Assembly (NCBI RefSeq): GCF_000372465.1
Contig: NZ_AQUZ01000005.1
Span: 124,001 to 188,000 of the forward strand
Source: Kribbella catacumbae DSM 19601
Lineage (GTDB): Bacteria > Actinomycetota > Actinomycetes > Propionibacteriales > Kribbellaceae
Length of the DNA: 64,000 nt
Direction of reading: 5' to 3'
Notes under the pieces: generated by a model
Databases searched by the model: none
The model's input: the letters and a program-made list of their open reading frames with translations, nothing else
What the model was told of the DNA's origin: nothing
Shown: piece after piece, positions 1 through 8,846 of the stretch
Numbering within the stretch: the stretch's first letter is position 1
Layout of the letters: each line of letters opens with the position of its first letter
Position numbers and translations under genes: made by a program

Positions 1-398
1 CGCAACGCCTCTTGCCGGGCCGGGGTGATCGCGTGCATCGCCAGTGCCCGCAATCGGGAGTGTCCGGGCGGGTCGCTGTTCAGCACGTGCGCCGCCAACT
101 CGTCGTCGAAGCCCGGTTCGGCCTCGTCCTCCTCCGGTCCACCGGTATGCATCGGCGAGGCCAGTGTCGAGTGCCTGGCGTACATCTCGTTCAGACGGCG
201 GCCGTCCTTGCCGACCCTCGGGTCCAGGGCCAGTGCGCGGCAGTCGTCGTACCGCGGGACCAGCCAGACCTTGGCGCCGTGCGGAAAGATCACCTCGTGG
301 ACCCGTCCGTCGCCGCGGAATCTTCGCAGGTAGGCGGCCTGGTGCTGTACGAAGTCCTCGCCCAGCTCCTCGATCGCCTGCAATGCGTCATCCAACAT
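1..398 (-). CDS. Cytochrome P450, N-terminal part (cut by window edge)
   Basis: Haem-thiolate monooxygenase of the bacterial soluble P450 type. Only the first 132 codons are present; the gene runs off the left edge. The visible part holds the typical VWLVPRYDDCRALALDPRV stretch (beta-1 strands and the following helix) at about residues 37-56 and the C-helix motif SDPPGHSRLRALAMHAITPA near residues 107-126, which in P450s carries the haem-propionate-binding His and Arg. The ATG is preceded by a good purine-rich ribosome binding site (GGGGGAGGA about 7 nt upstream). The I-helix, ExxR and Cys-ligand regions lie outside, so substrate class cannot be judged. The next gene diverges from it, so the two could share the 180-bp promoter region. 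Confidence 0.88.
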   Translation of the reverse strand, partial: MLDDALQAIEELGEDFVQHQAAYLRRFRGDGRVHEVIFPHGAKVWLVPRYDDCRALALDPRVGKDGRRLNEMYARHSTLASPMHTGGPEEDEAEPGFDDELAAHVLNSDPPGHSRLRALAMHAITPARQEAL

Positions 399-581
399 AC
401 GTTTGTCCTCCCCCACTTTCGTGTTTCCCCTTGTCTGGAAGGAGTTGCAGGCCCTCGATCACTGATACACCCGAGCTGTATCACCAGCAGCGTCGCGGTT
501 CTCTAGTCAGTGACAGGACCAGTTGGGGGCCTGCCCTGGCGGCTGGGGCGGGGCGGGGCGCAGAAGCAGGGGGCTACACCG

Positions 582-1844
582 ATGAGTGGTGACGCGGCAG
601 ACGACGGGCCAGCGAAGGCGATCGCCCGTCCGGGAGTGTTCGAGACCTGGCGGCAGACCCCGCGCGAGGCCAAGGCGCTGCTGGCCGGAGTGTTCGTCAG
701 CAAACTGGCCGCATTCCTGCAGATCTTCCTCGTCCTGTTCCTGACCCATCGCGGGTTCTCGGCCGGTCAGGCCGGCTTCGCTCTCGGCGTGTACGGCGCG
801 GGCGCGGTGCTCGGTACCGCGCTCGGTGGCTGGCTCAGCGATCGGCTCAGTCCGCGCTCGGCGACGGTGATCTCGATGATGGGGTCCGCAGGCCTGATCG
901 CGTCGCTGATCTACATCAAGTACTACCCGCTGATCCTGCTGGCCGTCCTCCTGGTCAGCGCGGTCGGCCAGTTCTACCGGCCGGCGGCGCAGTCGATGAT
1001 CACTCAGCTCACCCCGCCCGACAAGCTGGTGATGGTGACCGCGATGTACATGCTGTGCGTGAACCTGGGCACCACGGTCGCGCCGCTGGTCGGGGTCGCG
1101 CTGGCCCAGATCTCGTACAACCTGCTCTTCTGGGCCGAGGCGCTCGCCGTGCTCGCCTTCGGTCTGATCGCGCTGGTCGCGCTGCCCAAACCGGATCGCA
1201 GCGCCCGCGCGGCCGCCAAGGCAGAGGCGGCCGAGCCGCCGATCCGCGGTCGCTACCTGGACGTGCTTCGCGACCGCCGGTACTCGCTGTTCATGCTCGC
1301 CTTCTTCCTCCAGGCGGTCGTCTACTGTCAGTACACCGCCGCTTTGCCGCTGGCGATCAAGGCGGCCGGGCAGAGCATCTGGTGGTACGGCGCACTGATC
1401 ACGATGAACGCGATCATCTGTGCGACCTGCCAGATGATCGCGACCAAATTCGTCCAGGGCTGGTCGATCCGGGTGGTGCAGCTGATCGGCTTCACCCTGG
1501 TGGCGATGGGCTACGCGATGTACGCGATCGAGATGCTGCCGGTGTTCCTGATCCTGGGCACACTGTTCTGGACCCTGTCGGAGATCATCGGCGTGCCGAC
1601 GATGTTCGCCTATCCGGGCATGATCGCGCCGCCGCACCTGCGTGGCCGGTACTTCGGGGCGATGCAGACCATGTTCGGCCTCGGGGCGACGGTCGGCCCG
1701 GTGCTCGGGGTGCTGTTGTTCCAGCACATCGGCCAGCGGGTCTGGCTGTGGATGACGCTGATCGAGGTGGTCGCCACGGTGATCGGCGCGATCGGCCTCC
1801 GCCGCCCCATCCCGGCCCAGCCGACGGCGCCCGCCGTCGCCTAG
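582..1844 (+). CDS. MFS transporter
   Basis: Membrane permease of the major facilitator superfamily, 420 residues with about 12 hydrophobic helices. The motif-A-like loop between TM2 and TM3 reads GGWLSDRLSPRSATV (a D-R-x-S variant), which supports the family. The ATG at 582 is chosen over a start 24 codons upstream because CAGGGGG lies 7 nt before it and the helices start shortly after a charged N-terminus. Substrate is not evident; the family includes drug and small-molecule exporters. The stop codon overlaps the convergent fxsA stop by four bases. It diverges from the P450 at the window edge, which would fit export of a P450 product, but that is only a guess from position. Confidence 0.85.
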   Translation: MSGDAADDGPAKAIARPGVFETWRQTPREAKALLAGVFVSKLAAFLQIFLVLFLTHRGFSAGQAGFALGVYGAGAVLGTALGGWLSDRLSPRSATVISMMGSAGLIASLIYIKYYPLILLAVLLVSAVGQFYRPAAQSMITQLTPPDKLVMVTAMYMLCVNLGTTVAPLVGVALAQISYNLLFWAEALAVLAFGLIALVALPKPDRSARAAAKAEAAEPPIRGRYLDVLRDRRYSLFMLAFFLQAVVYCQYTAALPLAIKAAGQSIWWYGALITMNAIICATCQMIATKFVQGWSIRVVQLIGFTLVAMGYAMYAIEMLPVFLILGTLFWTLSEIIGVPTMFAYPGMIAPPHLRGRYFGAMQTMFGLGATVGPVLGVLLFQHIGQRVWLWMTLIEVVATVIGAIGLRRPIPAQPTAPAVA

Positions 1845-2368
1845 CCCTGCGGCTTGTCCTGGGGGCGATCGGGATCGATGACCTCGCCCTGGACGATGTC
1901 GTCGGAGGCCGCGCGTTCGCGGTGCGCCCGGTCGGTGTCGTCCGCGGTGGGTGGCCGGAACGTGCCGGGCATGAAGCCGGTGATGGGGTTGCCGCCCAGT
2001 TGGGCGGCGATCCGGCGGCTGAGGAAGCTGGACAACACCTTGCGGGCCAGCGGCCGGGTGAACGGCAGGACGAAGAAGAACCCGAAGATGTCGGTGATGA
2101 ACCCCGGCGTCAGCAGCAACGTGCCGCCGACCAGGACGAGGGCCGCGTCGGCCAGCTCCTTGCCCGGCATCCGGGCCGTCCTGGTTGCCTCCTGCAGCGC
2201 GTTCCAGGCGCGCCGGCCTTCGCGCTTGATCAGCCACGCACCCAGCGCGCTCTCGAAGATCAGCAGCGCGACCGTGGGCCAGCCACCGATCACCTGGCCG
2301 ATCTGGATGATCACGTAGATCTCGATGATCGGGACGACCAGCAGCGCGACCGCGACGAACCAAGGCAT
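1841..2368 (-). CDS. fxsA: FxsA family membrane protein
   Basis: Small cytoplasmic-membrane protein, 175 residues, of the FxsA family (named for suppression of F-exclusion of phage T7 in E. coli; molecular role not settled). Visible features are an N-terminal helix with VVPIIEIYVIIQIG, the conserved stretch GGWPTVALLIFESALGAWLI and the second conserved block LVGGTLLLTPGFITDIFGF, followed by a basic C-terminal tail rich in Asp and Arg. The ATG at 2368 has AGAAGG 8 nt upstream; a GTG two codons earlier is too close to that site. It lies 31 bp downstream of lnt on the same strand and is probably co-transcribed. In several actinobacteria lnt, ppm1 and fxsA are neighbours, but no ppm1 gene sits between lnt and fxsA here. 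Confidence 0.85.
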   Translation of the reverse strand: MPWFVAVALLVVPIIEIYVIIQIGQVIGGWPTVALLIFESALGAWLIKREGRRAWNALQEATRTARMPGKELADAALVLVGGTLLLTPGFITDIFGFFFVLPFTRPLARKVLSSFLSRRIAAQLGGNPITGFMPGTFRPPTADDTDRAHRERAASDDIVQGEVIDPDRPQDKPQG

Positions 2369-2399
2369 GGTCACACCTTCTTACTGCTGAAGAGACTCA

Positions 2400-3959
2400 C
2401 TAGACAGGCACCTTTTCACGGTCGGGGGTCGTGGCCGGCGGGTTGTCCTCGGCGCGTGGCTTGCGCCTGGCCAGCAACGCCAGCACTGCTCCCAGGATGC
2501 CCAGGCCGGTCAAGATCCACTGCGGCCAGCCGCCGAGAGTGGTGGCCAGCGTCTTGCCGTCGCGGACCGGCACCTGCGCGATGTACACGTCCCGCACGAA
2601 CTCTCCGGTCTTGTGCTCGACCTTGCCGTTGGGGTTGATCACGCCCGAGATGCCGCTGGTCGACGCGATCAGGACCGTCCGCCCGGTCTCGATCGCCCGC
2701 ATCCGGGTGATGGCGAACTGCTGCTCCGGCTGCCCGGTCCCGCCGTACGTCGCGTTGTTGGTCTGCACGATGAGGATCTGGGCGCCGCCCTTGGCCACGT
2801 CGGACACCACGTTGTCGTAGGCGAGCTCGAAGCAGATCAGATCGCCGTACAGGACGCCGTTGATCGGCATGAGGCCCGGACCGATGCCGGGCGCGGTCTG
2901 CCGGCCGACCATCTCCAGCCGCTTGATGTACGGCAGGAGCTGTTCGCGGAACGGGATGTACTCACCGAACGGCACCGGATGACGCTTGGCGTACCGCTGG
3001 CCGGGGCCAGTGGCCGGATCCCAGACGATGCCGGTGGTCTGGCGTTCGTTCGGGCCGGGCCCCTCGGTCACCGCGCCGACCAGGATCGGGACGTTGACGG
3101 ACTGGACCGCGGTCTCGATGTCCCGCTTGGTCTCGGGATCCCTGTACGGGTCGATGTCGGTCGAGTTCTCCGGCCAGATCACCAGGTCGGGCTTGACCTG
3201 CGAACCGGCCTCGACCTCCTTCTGCAGGTCCAGCGTGGCGTTCAGGTGATTCTTGGTCACCGTCCGGGCCCGGCCGAGGAACTCCAGCCCCTTGCCCGGC
3301 ACGTTGCCCTGCACGATCGCCGCGGTGACGGTCTTGCCGTTCCCATCGGTCGACAGCGTGATCAGCGAGCTGCCGCCGACGATCGCGATCCCTGCGACCA
3401 GCGCCACCGCCCGCAGGCTCAGGGCGCTCCGGCGGCGCAGTACGGCGTACACGAGGACACCCAGCAGCGCCACGATGAAGCTGAGACCCGCGATCCCGAC
3501 CAGCGAGGCCAGCCTGCCGAGCGAGGAGTCCGCGAAGGCCCAGGCCAGCCTGCCCCAGGGGAATCCACCGAACGGAACAGAGCCGGTCGCATACTCCGTC
3601 GCGACCCATAGGCAGGGCACCCAGAGCATCCACAGTTTGTGCTTGAGCGTCTGGCTGGCCAGTGCGCCGAAGACCCCGTAGAAGAGGCCCTCGAGAATGG
3701 CGAGCGCGATCGCGGCGTCGCCACCGATCACAGTCAGCCAGGGCACCAGTACGGAGTAGAACGTGATGCCGAAGCCCGATCCGATCAGGAAGCCGGCCTT
3801 CATCGAGACGCCGTTCAGCGCGGCCAGCAAGAGCGGCACTGCAACCAGCACCAGCCATGGATGAGCATGAGGCTCGTAGATCAGCCCGAGCAGGGCACCG
3901 GCGCCCACCGCCACGACCACCCTCGGCAAGATGCGCCCCAACGCCTTCAGCCGCTCCAC
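2400..3959 (-). CDS. lnt: Apolipoprotein N-acyltransferase
   Basis: Integral membrane enzyme that adds the third acyl chain to the N-terminal Cys of lipoproteins. The 519-residue protein has about six N-terminal helices, then a periplasmic nitrilase-like domain. The three catalytic positions known for Lnt are present: Glu in VIWPENST (about residue 262), Lys in YAKRHPVPFGEY (about 324) and Cys in DLICFELAY (about 375). A last helix and a short basic tail close the protein. The open frame extends 86 codons further upstream into low-complexity, non-family sequence, so I place the start at GTG 3959, which has AAGGGG about 7 nt upstream. It probably forms a transcription unit with fxsA. A long hairpin lies 170 nt upstream in the leader. 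Confidence 0.92.
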   Translation of the reverse strand: MERLKALGRILPRVVVAVGAGALLGLIYEPHAHPWLVLVAVPLLLAALNGVSMKAGFLIGSGFGITFYSVLVPWLTVIGGDAAIALAILEGLFYGVFGALASQTLKHKLWMLWVPCLWVATEYATGSVPFGGFPWGRLAWAFADSSLGRLASLVGIAGLSFIVALLGVLVYAVLRRRSALSLRAVALVAGIAIVGGSSLITLSTDGNGKTVTAAIVQGNVPGKGLEFLGRARTVTKNHLNATLDLQKEVEAGSQVKPDLVIWPENSTDIDPYRDPETKRDIETAVQSVNVPILVGAVTEGPGPNERQTTGIVWDPATGPGQRYAKRHPVPFGEYIPFREQLLPYIKRLEMVGRQTAPGIGPGLMPINGVLYGDLICFELAYDNVVSDVAKGGAQILIVQTNNATYGGTGQPEQQFAITRMRAIETGRTVLIASTSGISGVINPNGKVEHKTGEFVRDVYIAQVPVRDGKTLATTLGGWPQWILTGLGILGAVLALLARRKPRAEDNPPATTPDREKVPV

Positions 3960-4522
3960 TCGGACACCCCTTCGCCTCACTACCGGCTGCTGCCGGTCGC
4001 ACGACGGTACAACGTCCGGTGGGCGCGGATATATCCGGTCAGTAACCGGAAGACGAACGGGTCCGGATGCGAGACCGCCGGGGGCCGGAAAGAGTGCCGA
4101 AAAAAAATGGGGGGGGGCCGGAAAAGGAAAGAGGCTCGGCGCTCCTTCGGACCAACCGCAGACCCGCTGGTTGCGAGCCCGTCGGCTGTTGTCTACTGGG
4201 CGCCGAGCCTCTTCCACCTCTGCCCCGCGGGGGGCTAACCACCGGCGATCTCAGCCCCCGTCGACTCAGGCCTGGCACTGGCCTGGTCAGCGTCGCGGGA
4301 TCATCCGGTGGCCGAACTTCTTTGAACCGTTGGATAAACGGGTAATGACGACTCCCAAAACGATGCTCGTTCGCAGCCGTGGTGTCAACCTTTCCGGCGG
4401 CTCCTTCAAGCCGTTGTAACACTTTTGACTGCCCTCACAGGACAAACGACCAACGGTCAACGGCGTCACGTTACAGAGCCGTCTCAGCACTCCACGTGAT
4501 CGTTACCCAGGGCAACCAATCG
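3960..4522. other. Structured intergenic region between kal and lnt
   Basis: This 563-bp stretch carries no convincing gene. It separates the end of the leftward lysine operon from lnt, also leftward. It contains a long inverted repeat (listed separately) and, 12 bp from it, an A8-T-G9 homopolymer pair at 4100-4117, which is unusual in DNA this rich in GC. The part around 4290-4450 is less GC-rich than its surroundings and is the likely site of an lnt promoter. Short frames there have no family resemblance. Confidence 0.5.
4129..4213 (-). terminator. 14-bp perfect hairpin, terminator or attenuator
   Basis: AAGAGGCTCGGCGC at 4129-4142 is repeated as its exact reverse complement at 4200-4213, with a 57-nt loop that can itself form a smaller CAACC/GGTTG hairpin. 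Read leftward, the 3' arm is followed by pyrimidine-rich TCCTTTTCC and, after a run of C, by eight T. This suits a terminator for the lysine operon or an attenuator in the lnt leader. It matches no riboswitch consensus that I recognise. Confidence 0.5.
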
Positions 4523-4924
4523 TCACGCGACCGGTACGACGACGGTCCCGGTTGCGCGCGTGATCACAAGCGGCTCGGCCAGTACTTCGGCCGCTGACTC
4601 CGACCGATCCGTGCGCCCGCGACAGACCACCGTGGCGACGAACTCGATCTCCCTGCTCCGGTTGCCGACCCGGGAGATCGTTGCCGTCGCCTCCACGACA
4701 TCGCCGGCCCGCAACGGCTGCAGGAACTGCACGTCGGAGTAAGAAGCGAAAAGTCCTTCATCTCCGTCGGCCTGGATGCACACCTCGGTCGCGACGTCGC
4801 CGAACAGGCCGAGCACGTAAGCGCCGTCGACCAGGTTGCCGGCGTAGTGCGCGTGGCTGTAGGGCACATAGCGGCGGTGGGTGACAGTCAGGCCGATTGT
4901 TGCCCGTGACACCAACATAGTCAT
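4523..4924 (-). CDS. kal: 3-aminobutyryl-CoA ammonia-lyase
   Basis: Hot-dog fold enzyme that removes ammonia from L-3-aminobutyryl-CoA to give crotonyl-CoA, the last dedicated step of lysine fermentation. The protein is 133 residues, the usual length for Kal, and includes [18 protein letters not shown] and [20 protein letters not shown], the latter typical of the hot-dog central strands. It is the promoter-distal gene of the leftward operon: its ATG overlaps the kamE stop in an ATGA, so translation is probably coupled. The family call rests on sequence resemblance plus the aminomutase context; alone it could be read as a generic hot-dog thioesterase-like protein. Confidence 0.85.
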   Translation of the reverse strand: MTMLVSRATIGLTVTHRRYVPYSHAHYAGNLVDGAYVLGLFGDVATEVCIQADGDEGLFASYSDVQFLQPLRAGDVVEATATISRVGNRSREIEFVATVVCRGRTDRSESAAEVLAEPLVITRATGTVVVPVA

Positions 4925-5679
4925 GCAGTTCTCCGAACGGGTGCGTGCTTGCGACGGGTGACAAGAGCATCGACCAGGTAGCTGGCCACTTCGCCAGGCG
5001 TGGTGCCGCGGCCGAACACCCGGTCCACTCCGAGCTCGCCGGCCATCTGCTCGGTGAAACGGGGGCCTCCGGCAACCAACACGGGACGCGCGTCCTCGGC
5101 ATACGCCTCCCGGAAGGCGGCCGACATCTCCTTGGTGTTCAGCACGTGCGCCTCCCGCTGGGTGACCACCTGCGACACCAGGATCGCGTCCGCCTTCTCG
5201 GCCTTGGCCCGGCGAACCAGCTCCGGTACGGCGACCTGGGCACCGAGGTTGACCACCTTCAGCTCCCGGTAGTACTCCAGGCCCTTCTCCCCCGCGAACC
5301 CCTTGATGTTCATGATCGCGTCGATGCCGACGGTGTGCGCGTCGGTGCCGATGCAAGCGCCGACGATGGTCAGCCTGCGCCGCAGTCCCTTGCGGATGGC
5401 GAGGTTCGCGTCCTTCGGCGAAAGCAGCGGGTAGTCGCGCTCGATCACCTCGACCTTGTCGGTGTCGACCAGGTGGTTCACCGGTCCGTAGACGACGAAG
5501 AAGGTGAAGTCCGGACCCATCGGCTTGGCGTGCACGACCAGGGCCGGGTCCATCCCCATCTTGTTCGCGAGCTGGATCGCCGCGCCTTCGGCGCGCTTGT
5601 CATGCGGGATCGGCAGCGTGAACGACATCTGCACCATCCCGTCACCGGTGGTGTCCCCATAGGGCCGGATGATGGTCAC
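4921..5679 (-). CDS. kamE: Lysine 5,6-aminomutase, beta subunit (B12-binding)
   Basis: Smaller subunit of the adenosylcobalamin- and PLP-dependent mutase that moves the terminal amino group of beta-lysine (or D-lysine) from C6 to C5. The cobalamin-binding D-x-H-x-x-G motif is visible as [10 protein letters not shown], with the cobalt-ligand His at residue 115. Eleven residues on, in IMNIKGFAG, stands Lys126, at the spacing of the PLP-Schiff-base lysine in the clostridial enzyme. Length is 252 residues. The start is a GTG overlapping the kamD stop as GTGA; an ATG two codons in is an alternative. The C-terminal half has the Rossmann-like B12 domain ([19 protein letters not shown]). Confidence 0.95.
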   Translation of the reverse strand: MTIIRPYGDTTGDGMVQMSFTLPIPHDKRAEGAAIQLANKMGMDPALVVHAKPMGPDFTFFVVYGPVNHLVDTDKVEVIERDYPLLSPKDANLAIRKGLRRRLTIVGACIGTDAHTVGIDAIMNIKGFAGEKGLEYYRELKVVNLGAQVAVPELVRRAKAEKADAILVSQVVTQREAHVLNTKEMSAAFREAYAEDARPVLVAGGPRFTEQMAGELGVDRVFGRGTTPGEVASYLVDALVTRRKHAPVRRTA

Positions 5680-7244
5680 TGCGCCTCCTCGAGCAGTTCG
5701 ATCGCCGGGTTGTAGTACTGCGAGGAGCGGCGGGCCACGCCGTCCAGGCCGCGGCCGGCGTCCTGCGGTCGCTTCATCAGCCCGAAGGTTCCGTCGCCGA
5801 TCGCGTTCAGCAGACCTTCGTCGACGATCCGTTCCAGCAGTTCCACCGACTCCCCCAGCACCTGCCGGGCGCGCTGGGCGATGAACCCGTCCGGTGCCGG
5901 ATGGAAGTCATCATGAAGGTTGCCTGCGGCCCCCATCACGTAGCGCACGTTCTGCAGCGCCAGGTCGCGGTCGGAGATCCACGGCGTCACCACGGCCTCG
6001 GTCATCATGCCGACCAGCAGAATGCCCTGACCGGTCATCGCGCCGACCAGGTTGAAGAAACCGTCCAGCAGATAGCCACGGAAGACATCGCCCGTCATGT
6101 GCCGGGTCGGCGGCATCCACTTCAGCGGCGCGTCGGGGAACAGTTGCCGGGCGAGCATCGCGTGCGCGAGCTCCATCCGGAACGAGTCCGGGATCTCCGG
6201 GGTGATCTCGAACGCGTGCCCCAGTCCGAGCTGCCAGTCCTCGAGCCCGGCCTCCTTGGCGAAGTACTCGTTCAGCAACTGCGAGACCGTCACCGTGTGC
6301 GCGGCGTCGACCGCGTCGGCCGTGGTCAGGTAGTTGTCCTCGCCGGTGTTGATGATGATCCCGGCGCGGGCGTGGATCTGCCGGCTGAACCGCTGGTCCA
6401 CGAAGGTCCGGATCGGGTTGATGTCGCGGAAGAGGATCCCGTACATCGAGTCGTTCAGCATCATGTCCAGCCGCTGCAGCCCGGCCAGCGTCGCGATCTC
6501 CGGCATGCACAGCCCGGACGCGTAGTTCGTCAGCCGGATGTAGCGCCCGAGCTCCCGCGACGACTCGTCGAGCGCCGCCCGCATCAGCCGGAAGTTCTCT
6601 TGCGTCGCATAGGTTCCGGCGAACCCTTCGCGGGTCGCGCCTTCCGGCACATAGTCCAGCAACGACTGCCCGGTCGACCGGATCACAGCGATGATGTCCG
6701 CGCCCGCGCGAGCCGCTGCCTGCGCCTGCGGAATGTCCTCGTAGATGTCGCCGGTGGCAACGATCAGATAGATCCACGGCCGCTGCTCGGGATCGCCGTG
6801 CTTCTTGATCATCCGGTCGCGCTCACGCCGCCGCCCGTCGACCTTCTTCATACCGGCTGCGGCAGCCTTCCGCGCGGCGGCCTGAGCCCGTACTGCGTCG
6901 CGCCCCTCCGGCAGCCGGAACGTCACCGACCCGGACGCGGCCTTCTGCGCAAGGACGGACAAGTCTTCCGCCTCGCCGCGCAGCAACGCGTCCCACACCG
7001 GCAACGCGAGCCCGTGCTCCAGGCCGACATCGGCCCGCACGGTGTCGGCGAGCCGGTTCACCCAGGGAATGCCCTCGGTGTCGGCGCCGGCCAGCCCCGC
7101 CAGGCGCAGTACGGCGCGCTCGACCGAGACCGTCGTGTGCTGCTTGGCGATGGTGACGATCGGCCGCCCGGCCTTGCGGGCCAGGCTGCGCACCTTGCGG
7201 ACGGTGACCGGATCGAGGTCCAGCTTCTTCACTGCACGGGTCAC
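5676..7244 (-). CDS. kamD: Lysine 5,6-aminomutase, alpha subunit
   Basis: Large subunit of the B12/PLP aminomutase; it provides the TIM-barrel in which adenosylcobalamin and PLP meet. The 522-residue protein is the expected size (clostridial KamD is just over 500) and reads through without gaps, including the conserved block IRLTNYASGLCMPEIATLAG, the metal- and substrate-side stretch VDQRFSRQIHARAGIIINTG, and TPEIPDSFRMELAHAMLARQ. The GTG at 7244 is chosen because it overlaps the upstream amidohydrolase stop (GTGA) and has GAAGG 9 nt upstream; an ATG three codons earlier sits directly on that site. The downstream kamE overlaps by four bases, so the two subunits are probably made in equal amounts. 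Confidence 0.95.
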   Translation of the reverse strand: MTRAVKKLDLDPVTVRKVRSLARKAGRPIVTIAKQHTTVSVERAVLRLAGLAGADTEGIPWVNRLADTVRADVGLEHGLALPVWDALLRGEAEDLSVLAQKAASGSVTFRLPEGRDAVRAQAAARKAAAAGMKKVDGRRRERDRMIKKHGDPEQRPWIYLIVATGDIYEDIPQAQAAARAGADIIAVIRSTGQSLLDYVPEGATREGFAGTYATQENFRLMRAALDESSRELGRYIRLTNYASGLCMPEIATLAGLQRLDMMLNDSMYGILFRDINPIRTFVDQRFSRQIHARAGIIINTGEDNYLTTADAVDAAHTVTVSQLLNEYFAKEAGLEDWQLGLGHAFEITPEIPDSFRMELAHAMLARQLFPDAPLKWMPPTRHMTGDVFRGYLLDGFFNLVGAMTGQGILLVGMMTEAVVTPWISDRDLALQNVRYVMGAAGNLHDDFHPAPDGFIAQRARQVLGESVELLERIVDEGLLNAIGDGTFGLMKRPQDAGRGLDGVARRSSQYYNPAIELLEEAQ

Positions 7245-8842
7245 GAGGACCATCCTTCAGAGTCGTACACGATGCGGCCGCCGACCACGGTCCGGCGACA
7301 GACAGGAACAGGTGCGTCATCACTCAGGTCGGGCAACACCGGCACGCCCGCCCGCGGATCGGTCGACCAGGCCGCGACCCGCTCGTCCGGGGTCTGTACG
7401 ACAAGGTCCGCGTCGCTCTCCCAGACCGCGTACGTCGCCGCGGTTCCTGGCGCGAGTACGCCGGAGTCGTCGATGCCGGCCGCCCGCCAGCCACCACGCG
7501 TATGCGCGGCAAAGGCGGCCCGGACGGTGATCCGCTGCCCGGCTTCGTGATGGAACGCGGCAGCCCGAACAGCCTCCCACGGACCGACCTCGGTCACGGG
7601 CGAGTCCGACCCGAAGGCCAGTACTACGCCCGCGCGGGCGAGCGAACCGAAGGGGTTCATCCCCTCCCAACGGTCGCCGACGCGTTCGGCGTACATGTCG
7701 CTCGGTCCACCCCAGAGCCGGTCGAACATGGGCTGCACGCTGGCGACGACGCCGCATTGCGCGAGGGTGGCGATCGCGTCGTCGTCGACCATTTCGACGT
7801 GCTCCAGCCGATGCCGCGCGGCCACGAGAGCCTCGACGCCGACGATCCCGGCGGCGATTTCGAAGCCGCGCGCGATGTTGTCGAGGGCGGCGTCACCGAT
7901 GCAGTGGAAGCCGGCCTGGACGTTCTTCTCCGTGCAGGCGATCACGTGCTCCGCGATCTGCTCAGCCGTGAGGTACGCATGACCGCAGTGATCACCCTTG
8001 TCCTCGTACGGCGCTCGCAGTGCGGCCGTCCGTGAGCCGAGAGCACCGTCAGCATTGAGATCGCCGGCCAGTCCCGCGAGGCCGTACTTCGTCACGTTGT
8101 CGAAGACGCCGGGCTCGCCCCAGTACAAGGTTGCCGACAGCCCCAATTCCTCGGCGGCCTGGCGGACCAGTGGCAACTCCCATAGCGGCCCGATGTGCGG
8201 TGCGGCCATCTCGTGGAAGGCGCCGATGCCACGCTCGGCCATGGCCCGGACGGCCGCACGAGCATCGGCAAGGCGCTGCTCGGGGCCGACCAACTCGCTC
8301 AACGCATCACGGACAGAGTGGTTTGCATCGCGCTCAACGCGGCCACTGACGCTGTACCCGACCTGAATGGTGAGGTCGGCGACAGCTGCCTTGAGGGCGG
8401 ACGAGATGACGCCGGAGTGGCCGTCGACGCGGGAGAGGTAGACGCGGCGGCCGTCAGCAGCGCGATCCAGCTCCTCGGACGTCGGCGGCCGGCCCTCGGG
8501 CCACTTGGTCTCGTCCCAGCCGGCGCCGTCGATCACGGCGTCGGCTGGCAGGTTGGCGGCGAAGGCCTTGAGCCGGTCGAGTGCCTCGGTGAGGTTCGCA
8601 GTACCGGCGAGGTCGAGGCCGGTCAGCAGGGCGCCGGTCTGTGCGGTGTGGATGTGTGCGTCGACGAACGCGGGCGCGACGAGCTTGCCCTGCAGATCGA
8701 TCACCTCGTCCGCACCGTTCGCGTACGAGGCCGCGCTGCTGTCGTCGCCGAGCCAGGTGACGACGCCGTCGTCGATGGCGATCGCTGTCGCGTGGGGGTC
8801 GGCGGGTGAGTAGACGGAACCGTTGGTCAGAAGTGTGCGCAC
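7241..8842 (-). CDS. Amidohydrolase 3 (YtcJ-like) family protein
   Basis: Metal-dependent hydrolase of the amidohydrolase superfamily, 533 residues. Metal-site elements are visible: DAHIHT (HxH) near residue 62, the HRLEHVEMVDDD stretch near the middle and a late FGSDSPV with the catalytic Asp. The N-terminal strand TLLTNGSVYSP and the DLQGKLVAPAFVD turn are typical of the YtcJ-type subgroup. The GTG start has GGAGG 9 nt upstream, formed by the last codons of kdd; the two genes are 4 bp apart, and the 3' end overlaps kamD. It therefore sits inside the lysine operon, although no amidohydrolase step is known in that pathway. Possible roles are release of lysine or beta-lysine from an N-acyl or lactam form. 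Substrate unknown. Confidence 0.85.
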   Translation of the reverse strand: MRTLLTNGSVYSPADPHATAIAIDDGVVTWLGDDSSAASYANGADEVIDLQGKLVAPAFVDAHIHTAQTGALLTGLDLAGTANLTEALDRLKAFAANLPADAVIDGAGWDETKWPEGRPPTSEELDRAADGRRVYLSRVDGHSGVISSALKAAVADLTIQVGYSVSGRVERDANHSVRDALSELVGPEQRLADARAAVRAMAERGIGAFHEMAAPHIGPLWELPLVRQAAEELGLSATLYWGEPGVFDNVTKYGLAGLAGDLNADGALGSRTAALRAPYEDKGDHCGHAYLTAEQIAEHVIACTEKNVQAGFHCIGDAALDNIARGFEIAAGIVGVEALVAARHRLEHVEMVDDDAIATLAQCGVVASVQPMFDRLWGGPSDMYAERVGDRWEGMNPFGSLARAGVVLAFGSDSPVTEVGPWEAVRAAAFHHEAGQRITVRAAFAAHTRGGWRAAGIDDSGVLAPGTAATYAVWESDADLVVQTPDERVAAWSTDPRAGVPVLPDLSDDAPVPVCRRTVVGGRIVYDSEGWSS

Positions 8843-8846
8843 GGAC

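Noticed and set aside
507-2363. Long open frame on the minus strand opposite the MFS and fxsA genes
   Set aside because: It is a high-GC antisense shadow; the product is Arg/Asp/His-rich without any domain, and both real genes have clear family features.
4129-4213. SRP RNA, T-box or cobalamin riboswitch (B12 enzymes lie next to it)
   Set aside because: No conserved core of these RNAs was found on either strand, and the element is downstream of the B12-dependent genes, not upstream.
4287-4490. 67-codon minus-strand frame between kal and lnt
   Set aside because: Cys- and Arg-rich product with no recognisable family, no good ribosome binding site for its start; more likely leader DNA of lnt.
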